In this document: positions 36,086 to 48,283 of the stretch, one piece after another
Layout: each line of letters starts with the position of its first letter
How positions within the stretch are numbered: the stretch's first letter is position 1
Source of the DNA: Palaemon carinicauda
Taxonomy: Eukaryota > Arthropoda > Malacostraca > Decapoda > Palaemonidae
Direction of reading: 5' to 3'
Assembly: GCF_036898095.1 (NCBI RefSeq)
Contig: NC_090766.1
Coordinates: forward strand, 38,199,471-38,263,470
DNA: 64,000 nucleotides
Notes under the pieces: model-generated
The model's input: the letters and a program-made list of their open reading frames with translations, nothing else
Databases searched by the model: none
What the model was told of the DNA's origin: nothing
Translations under genes and position numbers: made by a program

Positions 36086-37225
36086 ATGCCAGACGTACGA
36101 AGTAAAGTTCAACAACCCGGATGCAGTCATTGGGTTAGCTCTGACTCTCCTCAGTCATCAGTTTGTCGGGCTGAGAGTGCGCCTACACTCCCCCCGCCTA
36201 TGCTCGCTCCACCTGATCGCAGTACCACCTGCCAGGCGTACGATGTTGTGGACTCTACTACAGTCCATGCAAGCACAGCTTTCGGACCTGATGCGTGAGT
36301 GTCGTGCTGAGAGTGTTGCACCTCCTCCTCCTCCTGCACCGGTGGTGCACCAACCGCCTGCACCCGTTCAGCCTGTGCTGCACCCGCCTGCACCGGTGGT
36401 GCACCAACCGGCTGCACCCGTTCAGCCTGTGCTGCACCCGCCTGCACTCGCTGCACCCAGTCGCAGCACCATCTGCCAGGCGTACGATGTTGTGGACTCT
36501 ACTACAGTCCATGCAAGCACAGCTTTCGGACCTGTTGCGTGAGTGTCGGGCTGAGAGTGTTGCACCTCCACCTGCACCCTTTCAGCCTGTGCTCAACCCG
36601 CCTGCACTCGCTGCACCCAGTCGCAGCCCCATCTGCCAGGCGTACGATGTTGTGGACTCTACTACAGTCCATGCAAGCACAGCTTTCGGACCTGTTGCGT
36701 GAGTGTCGGGCTGAGAGTGTTGCACCTCCACCTGCACCCGTTCAGCCTGTGCTCAACCCGCCTGCACTCGCTGCACCCAGTCGCAGCACCATCTGCCAGG
36801 CGTACGATGTTGAACCTCTTTCTGTGTTCGCTGTTCCCAGTGTTGTTCAGCCTCAGCCTTCTTTAAGGCAACCTTTGGTTTGGGATCAGGAGGATTACTC
36901 CACTCTTCCTCCTCCTCCCCTGGCTGCTCCACCGGTGGTGCAACTCTCGGTGGAGGTACAACCTCTTCCACCTGTGAGTCAGTCTCCTCAGCTGCTGCAC
37001 CGAGCTCAACCCGTGCACCCTGATCCTGCGCCTCAGACACCTCTGCTTGCGGGAACTTTACCTTGTTCTGCGCAACCTCGGTCTCTTCACGCTCCACTCA
37101 TACCACAGGAACAGGAACTTTCTGCACCTTCCACTGTTGTTGTTCCAGCTCGTTCTGACTCTGCTGTTCAGCATACCTTACCTCCATTTTCAAACCATGG
37201 CAAAAATATGAATCATGAGTTATGA
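36086..37225 (+). pseudogene. Proline-rich gag-like region, unit F
   Basis: Translations match unit A; 160-bp repeats at 36231-36812. Confidence 0.5.
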
Positions 37226-37341
37226 ATGTAAGGTAAACATTATGTTGATTTTTAAACCCCATGCAAGCATGCATAAAGCACTCTAGCACTGGTCATGGAA
37301 TTTCTGAGAATGTTAAACGCCATGCACACGCTCTGCTTTCC

Positions 37342-37533
37342 TTACAGCAGGCTCTGCTTACAGCAGGCTCTGCTTACTACATGCTCAGCATTCAGCATGC
37401 TCTGCATTCAGCATGCTCTGCATACAACATGCTCTGCATACAGCATGCTCTGCATTCAGCATGCTCTGCATACAACATGCTCTTCATACAGCATGCTCTG
37501 CATACAGCATACTCTGCATTCATCATACTCTGC
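37342..37533 (+). repeat. 16-bp minisatellite, 12 units (unit F)
   Basis: Same unit order as A and E. Confidence 0.92.
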
Positions 37534-38086
37534 ATACCTTACCGCATGCTTCTCAACATATCTTGGGTTGTTGCCAACTCACTAGACTGTCAAGCAGTTT
37601 CATAACGTTGCCTTCTAGTCTGCTGCTTTTGCACCAGTGAACCCTCACTCAGAGAACTTAGCTTTTCTAGGATAAGGTCCCTGTAGATGAGAAAGTTCTT
37701 TTCTCCCTCCTTCTGATATTCCCTTGAGGACTCTGTCATTTGGAGGGAGCCTTTAGCTGCATAACCTCTTATGGACTTTTATTTAAGCATAACATGCTTA
37801 CAGGGAAGGTAATGGTTCCACTTCAGCCGCTAATCCCGTCTGTTACCACACCTGCTCCCATAGACCTTGAGCTGTGTTGCATGACATGCAGTCCAAGCTT
37901 AGTCCTTGTTAGAGGATTTTTTGTTTACGGAGTCAATGTGTCACGGGGAAGACGTTCAACAACCAACAGAAGGGACTTGTTGTGACGCAGTGCGGCTACC
38001 TCAGCAACCCGTTAAGGAGTTGTCTGTACGACCCAGATAGTCTAGACAGATTCGGGTTGTCACTGTACTTCCTCGCTTGCCCATGA

Positions 38087-39264
38087 TTGACAGTTTACAG
38101 ACTGTGCAGCAGTATCATGATCTTGTGTCCGGCTCCGTCAGACGACTGGCTTTTAAGAGCTCCCACAAGTCGTCGCTGTCTGGAGATTTTCAAATGGACT
38201 ATGGTTCTGACCAAGGAACTGGGTCTCCTGGTCAATTTTGAGGAGTCTCAGCTAGTTCCATCCCAGACCATTGTTTCCTTGGGTATGGATCTTCAGAGTC
38301 GAGCTTTTCGGACTTGTCCGTCGGCCCCAAGGATCTTCCAAGCCCTAGAATGCATCCAGAGCATGCTGAGAAGGAACCGATGCTTAGTCAGGCAGGGGAT
38401 GAGTCTAACAGGGACACTTTCATCGCTGGCCCTGTTCATCGAGTTAGGGAGACTCCACCTCCGCCCCCTTCAGTATCATCTAGCTGCTCACTGGATAAAG
38501 GACATGACGCTAGAGACGGGCTCAGTTCCTGTTTCCGAAGAGATGAGGTCTACTCTAACGTGGTGGAAGAACAGCATTCTTCTCAAGGAAGGTCTACCTT
38601 TGGCTGTTCAGACCCCCGACCACCGTCTCTTCTCGGACGCATCGGACACGGGCTGGGGTGCGACACTGGACGGACAGGAATGCTCGGGAACATGGAATCA
38701 GGAGCAAAGGACACTTCACATCTATTGCAAGGAGTTGTTGGCAGTTCATCTGGCCTTGATAAACTTCAAGTCCCTCCAGCTTAACAAGGTGGTGGAGGTG
38801 AACTCCGACTACACCACAGCCTTGGCTTACATCTCCAAGCAGAGAGGGACTCATTCGAGGAAGTTGTTCAAGATCGCAAGGGACCTCCTCATTTGGTCAA
38901 AGATCGAAAGCTCACGCTGGTAACGAGGCTCATTCAGGGCGATATGAATGTCATGGCAGATCGCCTCAGCCGTAAGGGTCAGGTCTTCCCCACAGAGTGG
39001 ACCCTTCACAAGAATGTTTGCAGCAGACTTTGGGCCCTGTGGGGTCAGCCAACCATAGTTCTATTCGCTACCTCGATGACCAAGAAGCTCCTCTTGTATT
39101 GTTCTCCGATTCCAGACCCAGCAGCAGTTCGCGTGGATGCCTTTCTGCTGGATTGGTCCCATCTCAACCTGTATGCATTCCCGCCGTTCAAGATTGTCAA
39201 CAGGGTACTTCAGAAGTTCGCCTCTCACAAAGGGACACGGTTGACGTTGGTTGCTCCCCTCTGA
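38087..39264 (+). pseudogene. RT C-terminal remnant and RNase H, unit F
   Basis: Frames 38087-38923 and 38893-39264. It shares the RT deletion, frameshift and TGA of the array units, so F separated from the array lineage after these lesions arose. Confidence 0.85.
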
Positions 39265-40472
39265 CCCGCGAGAGAAGGGTTCACCGAGGTACTGCAATGG
39301 CTGGTCGACGTTCCCAGGACTCTTCCTCCTAGAGTGGACCTTCTGCGTCAACCTCACGTAAAGAAGGTACACCCAAACCTCCACGCTCTTCGTCTGACTG
39401 CCTTCAGACTATCGAAAGTCTCTCAAGAACTAGAGGCTTTTCGAAGGAGGCAGCCAGAACGATTGCCAGAGCAAGGACGACATCCACTCTCAGAGTCTAT
39501 CAGTCTTAATGGGAAGTCTTCCGAAGCTGGTGCAAGGCCAATGCAGTTTTCCTCAACCAGTACCACTGTAACCCAGATTGCTGACTTCCTGTTACATCTA
39601 AGGAACGTAAAATCCCTATCAGCTCCTTCGATCAAGGGTTACAGAAGTATGTTGGCAGCGGTTTTCCGCCACAGAGGCTTGGATCTTTCCTCCAACAAAG
39701 ATCTACAGGACCTCCTTAGGTCTTTTGAGACCTCAAAGGAACGTCGGTTGTCCACTCCAGGCTGGAATCTAGACGTGGTCCTAAGGTTCCTAATGTCATC
39801 AGGATTTGAACCGTTCCAATCAGCCTCTTTTAAGGACCTCACATTAGAAACTCTTTTCCTCGTGTGCTTAGCAACAGGTAAAAGAGTAAGTGAGATCCAC
39901 GCCTTCAGCAGGAACATAGGTTTCACATCTGAAACGGCTACATGTTCCTTGCGGCTCGTTTTTTTTTTGGCTAAAACGAGCTTCCTTCCCGTCCTTGCCC
40001 TAAGTCGTTCGAGATCCCAAGCCTGTCCAACATGGTGGGGAACGAACTAGAGAGAGTACTTTGCCCTGTTAGAGCTCTTAAGTACTATCTAAGAAGGTCA
40101 AAACCATTACGAGGACAATCAGAAGCCTTATGGTGTGCTATCAAGAAGCCTTCTCTACCAATGTCTAAGAACTCAGTTTCTTACTACATCAGGCTTCTGA
40201 TTAGAGAAGCAAATTCTCATCTGAAGGAAGAAGACCTTGCTTTGCTGAAGGTAAGGACACATGAAGTGAGAGCTGTGGCTACTTCAGTGGCCTTCAAACA
40301 GAACCGTTCTCTGCAGAGTGTTATGGATGCAACCTATTGGAGAAACAAGTCAGTGTTCGCATCATTCCATCTCAAAGATGTCCAGTCTCTTTACGAGTAC
40401 TGCTACACCCTGGGTCCATTCGTAACAACGAATGCAGTAGTAGGCGAGGGCTCAGCCACTACATTCCCATAA
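39265..40472 (+). pseudogene. Tyrosine recombinase remnant, unit F
   Basis: Frames 39334-40050 and 40032-40472, 10-T run. His at the tyrosine position (nt 40368-40370). Confidence 0.85.
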
Positions 40473-40895
40473 TTCCATAACTTTTTAACCTTTCTCTTGA
40501 ATACTTTTTATGGGTTGTTCGGTCGGCTAAGAAGCCTTCCACATCCTTGTTGATTTGGCGGGTGGTCAATTCTTTCTTGAGAAGCGCCGAGGTTAAAGGT
40601 TGTGATGAGGTCCTTTAGTATGGGTTGCAGCCCTGTATACTTTAGCATCTTTGGGTTGATTCAGCCTCCAAGAGGAACGCTGCGCTCAGTAAGGAAGACG
40701 AACTTAAAAAAGAGACAGAGTAACGGTTCAATTCGACTTCCTTACCAGGTACTTATTATTTCATTGTTATTTGAGATAACTGTTATATGAAATATGGGAT
40801 ACTTAGCTATCCTTTAATCTTGTACACTGGTTTTCACCCACCCCCCTGGGTGTGAATCAGCTACATGATTATCGGGTAAGTTTAATATTGAAAAA

Positions 40896-40919
40896 TGTTA
40901 TTTTTATTAGTAAAATAAA
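40896..40919 (+). repeat. 24-bp core between unit F and mini-element 3
   Basis: Same core as at 30333-30356, in the same orientation. Confidence 0.85.
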
Positions 40920-41163
40920 TTTTTGAATATACTTACCCGATAATCATGATTTAATTGACCCTCCCTTCCTCCCCATAGAGAACCAGTGGGACCGAGGAAT
41001 AATTGAGGAGGTGTCAACAAGAAGTACTTGAGTACCTGGCCACAGGTGGCGCTGGTAAGTACACCCCCTTCTAGTATTGTGATAGCTGGCGTATCCCTCC
41101 ATAGAATTCTGTCGGGCAACAGAGTTGACAGCTACATGATTATCGGGTAAGTATATTCAAAAA
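40920..41163 (-). mobile_element. Family 1 mini-element 3 (244 bp, inverted)
   Basis: Appears identical to mini-elements 1 and 2. Followed by a reverse-oriented core (41164-41187) and then by the resumed J sequence. Confidence 0.88.
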
Positions 41164-41187
41164 TTTATTTTACTAATAAAAATAACA

Positions 41188-41483
41188 TATTTTTAGTGAA
41201 ATTATAATTGTATTTTAACTTTTCAGCTTTTCTCCGTGAGGAGCACTTCCCGTCAGAGGATCAGTTGTTCTCACTATTAGTGAATATTCTTAGCTGATTT
41301 GAATAATTGTAATTCTGGTTTTATAAGTTTCTCCAATCCCCCCACCCCCCTCCTCTTGTGGATGTCGAGTGGCGAAGGAAGGGCGCAATACTTAATTTTA
41401 CGTTGTTCCCTCGGGGTTCCTCTTCGGAGTTCCTCCCTGAGGAATTTGTTAAATAATTAATTTTATTGTCGGTGCAATACTTA
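41188..41483 (+). mobile_element. Family 2 fragment J, resumed part
   Basis: Continues the leader interrupted at 34506 (TTTTCAGCTTTTCTCCGTGAGG matches TTTTTCAGCTTTGTAGAACG in copy G at about 42090). It ends in TGTTAAATAATTAATTTTATT before the left end of copy G. The matching sequence reappears at 49140 at the start of copy H. Confidence 0.65.
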
Positions 41484-41520
41484 TTTGTTCCGTAACCGAA
41501 ATACAAACCACGCTATTTAC

Positions 41521-42360
41521 ATTGGGTTTACCTTTCGGCGTAGCTGAAATGGCGAGCCATTAGAATTTAACGAGGGTGTATTACCCCCGCACTAGTTAGC
41601 AGGGGGGTAGGGGAGTGGTAGCTAGCTACCCCTCCCCCCCTCACACACAGATGAACTGCTTCACTTCACTTTTGGCTCGGACAATGGACAGACGTCTCTG
41701 TCTTTGTCCTCGTTTGGCTGCCATTGTTTGTTTTGTCTTTACTTAATCACTTACTTTTCTTTTACTCAATATATATGTAAAAAATTTTTTGTGTTTATGT
41801 ATATATTTGAGTATAGAAATCAGTAAGTTTCCTTTTCAGAGTTTGTGCTTGTGTGTGTAGTGTACGATATCTCCGTGGAGCCCTCGGCAGTTAGGCCACC
41901 ATGGTGTAATTTCATGGGTCGCGATCGAGTTTGACTACGGCCTTTCTCTCTCTCTCTCTTTGAGGTCGTTCACCCTTTTACTACGTTACTTTTACTACGT
42001 CTTGAGTAGCTTCCTTCCCGTGTGGGTGGGGTTGCTACGCCGTACATTTTGTCTCGATTAGTATATGAATCTAATTGTATTTGTTGATTTTTCAGCTTTG
42101 TAGAACGATTCCTTTCGGGGTTTTCGTTCTTTCTTAAGTGTTCATTTTTAAATTACATAATTACATTGTTACATAATTATAATTGTTATAATTCTGTGTT
42201 GGTTATAGCTTTCCTTCCGTGAGTGTAAGTGGTTGTGAGGGCACGTGCCTGTTGTGTAATTCTTGTGTTCCTTTCCTTCGGGATTCCTCTTCGGAGCCTT
42301 CCCGGGGAAATGAATGTTAACTAATGATTTTTGTTTTTATTTTTCACAGTTACCGATATA
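41521..42360 (+). other. Leader of copy G
   Basis: Left-terminal region (CTTTCGGCGTAGCTGAAATG, C-rich and G-rich runs) and noncoding leader with a CT run near 41948 and ATATAT stretches near 41770. Acceptor-like TTTTTCAG and TTTTTCACAG occur near 42090 and 42340. The zinc-knuckle start of copy I is not found. Confidence 0.5.
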
Positions 42361-42970
42361 GTTCGTTTCTGTAATGTGACAACGGAGTGAGCTGTCTTGT
42401 TGAGGCTTGGGGATTCGGCTGTTGCTGCCTCTCCTATAGATCTTCGTCAAGGGCGTGTCTCCTTCTCCTGTAAGTATTCCTGTGACGATTGACAGCTCTC
42501 CAGTTCATTTTAGAACACTCAGGAGGCTTGCCGCCTTGGGTGGGTAACTTTCCTTCCGAGGGAAGTTTTCCTGTCCAGGCTTGAGTTTTTCCCTTGTGGG
42601 GGTTCTTCTCTTGCCTTTTTTTCGTGCGACTATGCTCTTGGTGCTGAGCGGTCGCACCTGCAGTAACGCTCAAGGGGCTGGGCAACTGCAGGAGCCCCTC
42701 TTCGGAGGATTGCTCTTTTTAGGTCACTATGAAGTGTTTCTCTTTCGTTCGCGAGAGAGTACACTCATAGAGACTCCTCTTCGTAGGACTCTTGTGCTGT
42801 TGTTGCTGTTGGCCGCCTTCGCCGTAGGGCTCACCGTCCGCTACGTCGTAAGGGCCTCCCATCTCCCTATAAGGGTGCTAAGAGGCGCCTTTTTGAATCT
42901 CCGTATGCAGCCTGCAGCTCCTTCCTCTTTAGATCTCTCCGGGGATCGATCTCCAACGCCTAATTGACCT
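42361..42970 (+). pseudogene. Gag-like N-terminal region, copy G
   Basis: Weak similarity to copy H (49240-49640) and to the end of the first Gag frame of copy I. The segment encoding the basic patch (CTCCCATCTCC TATAAGGGTGC in copy G) corresponds to RRKGLPSPYKGAKR in copy I. Frames are broken. Confidence 0.55.
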
Positions 42971-43129
42971 TCCGCTCTTGGTGCAGATGGACAGCAGTCT
43001 GACCTCGTCTTCTGACGGACAACGGTCTTCCGATGGACAACGGTCCATTCGGGGCAAAGGGTTGCCTCCCACGGGGTTGCTTCCCTTGCATGTCAGGGTT
43101 CCCCTGTGCGCCCTTCTGCAGTGTTCTCT

Positions 43130-43560
43130 CCTGCTCAGTGTTAGCGCACAGGCGCTCTCCTGCTCAGTGTTAGCGCACAGGCGCTCTCCTGCTCATCGGC
43201 GTTTTCCTGATTGCTAGCGCTCTCCTGTTCGCCAGCGCTCTCCTGTTCGTCAGCGCTCTCCTGATGATCGTCGCTGCTGTTCCTGTTGGTTCCTGATACG
43301 CGCCCTGTGCGCCCACGTTCGCCCGCGCAATTTAGAACTTCGGTTCAGGTCTTGGACAAGGACTCTTCTTCTACACACAGGATTCCACGTGTTGCCTTCT
43401 GCTCACCAGCGATCACCAGCTCGCCAGCGATCACCAGCTCGCCAGCGATCACCAGCTCGCCAGCGATCACCAGCTCGCCAGCGACCACAGACGCGTCAAC
43501 GTTCGCCTGCTCGTCAGCGATCTCCTGCGCGTCAACGATCGCCATCGATCTGCCACGTGT
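43130..43560 (+). repeat. RSPARQ-coding tandem repeats, copy G
   Basis: Short direct repeats such as GCCAGCGATCACCAGCTC encode Arg-Ser-Pro-Ala-Arg-Gln repeats in one frame (43389-43595). This is the counterpart of the RSP-rich Gag segment of copy I. The 19-residue spacing units are nearly identical, suggesting recent local duplication. Confidence 0.7.
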
Positions 43561-44160
43561 GTCAAGTCCCCTGGACACCATTAGTAGCAATCTAGCGCTC
43601 GCCTGCTGTGGACGATCTCCGGTAGCTGAGTCTTGCCGTAGATCTTCCTCCTGCTCGCCAGCGCTCACCTTTACTTCTGTCCTTCTGTGCGCCAGCTTTC
43701 TTCAATCGCCATCGCACATCTGCGCGACCTTTCCTGCCACGCACCAATGGGCGCCAACGGTTTTTCCTGACCGTCCAGGATCGCCTGATTGACAGCTCGC
43801 TTCAGCGCCCACCTTCCTGATGCACCTGCGCGCCTTCTGTTTAGTGCGATGCGCGCTAACCATCCCTAGTCTCTTACGCGTTAGCGATCGCCTACGCGCC
43901 CGCGCGATTCTTCGCCTGCGCGCTAGCGTTTTGTGAACGCACCACTGCTCGCCAACGCGCCGTCGCTTGCCAACGTGCCATCGCTTGCCAACGCGCCATC
44001 GCTTGCCAACGAGCCTTGACTCGCCTACGGGCCATCGCTCGCCTAGACGTGCCATCGCTCGTCAGCACGCCATCGGTCTCCCGACCGCCTGCGCTAACCC
44101 ACGTGCCCGCGCGCCTACGCGCATGCACACACTTGCGCTCCGATGTTCGCCCGCGCGCGA

Positions 44161-44331
44161 ACCAACGGTATTCCATCGCGCGGACCAACAGTGTTCCATC
44201 GCGCGAGCCTACGGTGTTCCATCGCGCGAGCCTACGGTGTTCCATCGCGCGAGCCTACGGTGTTCCATCGCACGAGCCTACGGTGTTCCATCGCGCGAGC
44301 CTACGGTGTTCCATCGCGCGAACGTCGGCTC
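44161..44331 (+). repeat. 23-bp tandem repeat, seven units
   Basis: TTCCATCGCGCG starts at 44171, 44194, 44217, 44240 and 44286, with one-base variants at 44263 and 44309. Since 23 is not a multiple of three, all three frames read similar repeats, which explains several overlapping frames here. Confidence 0.92.
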
Positions 44332-44739
44332 GATTCCTGCAGTATCCATTGCTCGCCTGTGAACTTTCGGATTCCGACCACCAGATCTTGCCCTTCCTAC
44401 CACGCTCGCCCTCCTTCTGCGCTCCCTCGCGCACTTTCGTCTGCGCTGCTGCGTGCCGGCGCATGGGCGCTTCCACGTTCGGCCACGGGCAAACCATTGA
44501 TTTAACATCGCGCGAGCGCCAGGGCGATTGCGACCGCAATTCCCATCGGGGTTTCGCAACATGGCCACCCTGGCGAGTCTTCTAGAGCGTATTTCCAGAA
44601 CACGGTCTTCACCCGTAAACGCAGAGCATGGCACATGCAAGAGCAGGAAGAATCTTTAGGGAGGTTTGAGCAACATTCTTCTTTCCAGAACCTGGGTTAG
44701 CCCTTCCTCGTCATTCCCTGGGAGGGTCTTGCCAGGGAG

Positions 44740-45235
44740 CTTTCCGTTCGAGATTTCTCCGTCGGGCAAGGGGTGACTGGTTTAGCCCTTCCTCTTCTCC
44801 ATCTCGTGGAAGGGGCTTACCAGGTCCTTTCCCTCCTCGGTTGCGACCCGAGGTTTTGTACAAGGAAGCTCCAGGAAGATCATGGGTACTTTCCTCCTCT
44901 CGGGCTCAAGCACCTTGGCGTTTCGTCGCCAAGTTTCGAACTTGCGGGCAAGCTCGATGTTGGACCATTTAGACGCAGTGACCGAGGGCTTCCTCTCAGG
45001 TGTCTCATCCGTGGATGTCGACAAGCTCAGACACTCTTCCATTCTTGGGAAGAGCTTGTTTGTGCCCAAGGACAGAGACATGGACAGCGGTTGTGCGGAG
45101 GAAGTCGACTTCCGTTTTCACTCCTCCAAGGCGCTTTCTTCCAGACCCTGCAGGCCTCCAGTGCCTCTTCTCTCAGCCTCGTCGGCCTAAGTTGGCGGAC
45201 CGGCTACGGCAGCTAAGGCAAGGTGTCCAATAGCA
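44740..45235 (+). pseudogene. Gag capsid-like region, copy G
   Basis: Corresponds to 58400-58960 of copy I: LDHLDAVTEGFL matches NSVLKRRDAVTERF, and VSSVDVDKLRHSSILGKSL matches VPVVDVYRLRHASLLGENL. Split between the frames 44773-45216 and 44882-45190. Confidence 0.7.
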
Positions 45236-45359
45236 GTTCCCTCCTGTCAGGGACAGGTAGCACAGGAGGCTCTCCCGGGGGGGCATAATCCTAGAGGGAG
45301 CGGCAGAGTTCACAAACTCTAGGATTGGCAACCCCCCCTTGCAGGTCTCACGCTGGGAG

Positions 45360-46800
45360 GATGCCTAAGGTTACTCATCCGGATAACAGCTTCCCGATGC
45401 CGATTCCTGCACAATCTCTGTGATCAGCCAAGGATATCGCGCCTCGCTCCTACCATCTCTCCGTCTCTGTCAGCGAATTCAATGTCACTGAACCTCTATG
45501 CGATGGGGTCGGCAAGAGGTTTGCCCGTTTGGGCAGAATGATCTATGCCTTAGGAGAAGGTCCTCCATAGGGTCGTCGACGGCTTCACCCCAGCCTCTTC
45601 AGTCGATCCTTTCTCATAGAAAAGCATCTGAGACGGGAATTCCGTCGTCGACCTCTCAGCTCTGATCAAGTTTGTCGAACAAACTTTGTCCAGCGTGGAA
45701 CAGCAGAATCGATCAGACTGGTAACGAGGCGGCAGGACTCCTTAGGCCCTGGATCGGAAGGATACTTCCAGTTTCCATTCCATCCATCTTCCTGGAATCT
45801 CTTGGAATTCAGCCTAGACTTAAGATGCAGTGTGGCGATCCCGCCGTGGCATCGCAGGTTTTTCCCCAGAGAACTCTCCCTGCTTTCCTCATGGCCGCTC
45901 AGGAGCAGGCTTCTGCCTCCTTTGCCTTTTGGAGGTCTGGTCAACTCCGGTAGGCTCGGGTTCGACCTTTTTCAACGCCGGGACAAGCTTCCGGGTCCTT
46001 ACCATGAGTGGGGGATCATGGTAATTTGCTAGGAGCCTTCTCTACTTCTGCCTCAGCATCTGGAGTATCTAGCCATGATGTTGAGTCAACGGCCTTACCA
46101 CGTTGGAAACACCGCTTCTCGTCCGATCAGCGAAGTTAAGCAACGTTGGGTCTGGTCAGTACTTGGATGGGTGACCGCCTGGGGACGCCAGATGCTGTTG
46201 CCTCCTTCTCCGAGCCTTCCCTTCAGTTGACTATGGCAAGGCTAAGGAGAGTCGCAGTACCTGTTCTCAGTCAAGCAGAGCTTTCAGCCCTGCCTTGGAA
46301 TGTTTCCTAGGTCTCTTTTCCTCATTGACCCGTCTAAAGTCCCGAACGGTCGCCTCAGGATAAGTTCCCTGTGGGGCGGCCCAAGTTCCCGTGGTATCAA
46401 AGCAACGATTAACCGGACTTTCTGGCCCCTATGGGACCAGCGGAACGTTTAGACCTGCAATGGGTGTTGACCTATGGAACCTCTATATGGGAGTGGATAT
46501 TCTCGTCCTTTCCCCACATTTTGATGCTGTTCTCGGACTCGTCAAAGGAAACTGGGGGGGGGGGGGCATGTTCCGGTTCAGGCCTATGGTCAGGACCTGA
46601 AGGATACCTCTCCATCATTCAGGCAGGCTTAGGGGCCGTAATCTGGCCCCTCTACAGATCCTACAGTTCCTGCCGAGTCGCTCCGTGCGCGACGACTTCA
46701 TGGTACTGGCGTATTCCAACCAGCAAGGGACGCATTTTCATACCTTCGCATCTTGCAGTAGAGATACTGAGATGATCCGAGATCCTCTCAATACCACTAT
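45360..46800 (+). pseudogene. RT and RNase H, copy G, interrupted by 5S sequence
   Basis: Aligns with 59105-60474 of copy I at nucleotide level. It includes the first RT block, fingers, a decayed palm, YLAMML (for YLGMLI) just before the 5S insertion, thumb from 46205, and RNase H LFSDSSKET near 46530 followed by 13 G (46554-46566). The codon that is TGG in copy H and TAG in copy I is TGA here (near 46773). Confidence 0.78.
46085..46203 (+). rRNA. 5S rRNA gene copy or pseudogene inside a DIRS element
   Basis: Full-length match by eye to metazoan 5S rRNA: 5' GTCAACGGCC, TTCTCGTCCGATCA-like loop, internal A-box AAGTTAAGCAACG (46133), TACTTGGATGGGTGACCGCC with the C-box (46165), and a 3' GATGCTGTTG that pairs with the 5' end. 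The internal RNA polymerase III promoter elements look intact. No T-run terminator follows, and there are changes such as GATCAGCG for GATCACCG, so it is more likely a relocated copy than an active gene. It interrupts RT sequence continuous in copies H and I. Confidence 0.9.
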
Positions 46801-47239
46801 CGGCTCGCTCATTCCGGGCAGAGGAATGTTCTCTCCGACTATCTGAGCAGAACCTCGCAGATAGAGGGTACCTGGGGGTCTTTGGCCTTTAGTAACCAGC
46901 AAGTCATGGCCTGGGGGACCTGATCGCGACAGCCTGGAACTTCAAGCTTCCGCTGTTCTTCCCCCCAGTCTCAGACCCCAAGACTCTTTGGCAAGATGCT
47001 TTCCGGTGATGGTGGGACAACATCGACGCCTGCGTCTTCCCACCATTGTTGTCTGTTGAGAATGGGTCTCAACAAGACCAGGTTGTCTGTCAACCTTTTG
47101 ATGGCCCTGAGAGCTCCACTGTGACTATACGCGGACCGGTTTCCGGACCCTCTGCTTCCCCTGACGGAACTCCCGGGAGACCGTCTCCCACGGCACAGGC
47201 TACTCAAACAACCACACTACAACATCTTTCATGAGCCGT
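46801..47239 (+). pseudogene. RNase H end and connector, copy G
   Basis: RNVLSDYLSRTSQIEGT near 46825 corresponds to RNVLADSLSRASQIVST in copy I. The remainder is frameshifted. Confidence 0.7.
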
Positions 47240-48283
47240 GGCATCGCTTCGGCTTCACGCCTGGAGACACTACGCCGCCTCCTCAAGAAGAAACAACCTG
47301 CTACTGTCACGGAGCGGAGGTCGTGTCACCTGCGATAGTCATCCTCAGGGGTCTACCAGGCGAAGTGGAGAGTCTTCTGTGGTTGGTGTCGTGGGAGAGA
47401 TACCTCTTCCCCTGAGGCCTCTTCTCCAGCAATAACGGACTTATTGCTTTTCGGCGGGAGGAAACTCCTTTCCGCTCTCGGCAGTGAAGCCTGTCGCTCA
47501 GCCTTTCCCTGGCCTTCAGGCTGAAAGGAGCAGACTTTTTCCTTCCCGCTGGACCTTTCTTCGCTCATGCGAAGCTGCGAACGTCCCTGCCCCCAGTCGG
47601 AGTGAGACCTCCTCCATGGAGCATGGTTCAGACTTTTTAGTCCCTTAAGAGATCTTCTCAAGAACCATTACGTCAGGCCCCTGATCGTATTCCGTCTTGG
47701 GGGACGGTGCTCCTGCTCACTCTGGCCTCGGCCAGTGTGTAAGCAATCTTCTTGGTCTCATATGACTCCGCCCTTTCTAAGGAATAGGGGAAGGCAACAT
47801 TCAGGTTTGCTCCTGAGTTGTTTGCTAGACTCAGAATCTTAGGGTCGCGGCCCTTCGGTCCAACTCCTTCAAGATTTCGAGTCACCATTCTGTATCAGAT
47901 GACCCAAACCTTCTCCTTCTTGCCAGTAAAGAAATCGAGGGGTTATCTTTGGGAACAGCTGCAGTTTATCTTTACGTGCAGCCGGGTTGGGAGCACAGGA
48001 AGGACACAGGGGAGAGTCACCAGTATACCTCTTCAGCTCGGACTCAAGGACATTCATCTCGACCTAAATCCAGACCCTCCCCCGTCACGTCGCCCTACAG
48101 CACGATGTCGGATACATCGCAACGTCCCTCGCCTTCGAGCAGTACTACTCTGTGGCGCAGGTGCTACAAGCTGGAGTCTGGAAGCGTCTAATGACCTTCG
48201 CAGCCCGCTTCCTGCAGGGGGTGACCCAAAGGAGTATCGATACGTTTCTATCGCTCTGTGGTGGCTACACAACAGCTGGTCTA
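47240..48283 (+). pseudogene. Tyrosine recombinase remnant, copy G
   Basis: Nucleotide alignment with 60960-62024 of copy I. HxxR reads HDVG (R lost). The end reads VWKRLMTFAARFLQGV with Phe at the tyrosine position. Several frameshifts. Confidence 0.78.

Larger units (their letters stand above)
34507..40895 (+). mobile_element. Family 1 DIRS-like unit F (nested in J)
   Basis: Complete 6389-bp unit outside the main array, with the same left and right arms. States: 10 GA, GATTGAGCC, 12 minisatellite units, 10 T; private changes near 34690 (CTTCTGACAAG) and 40648 (AGCATCTTTGG). No core precedes its left arm, unlike units inside the array. Confidence 0.92.

Noticed and set aside
44016..44585. 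189-codon frame in copy G with VFHRASLRCSIARAYG repeats
   Set aside because: Generated by the 23-bp repeat, which opens all frames; not continuous with Gag homology.
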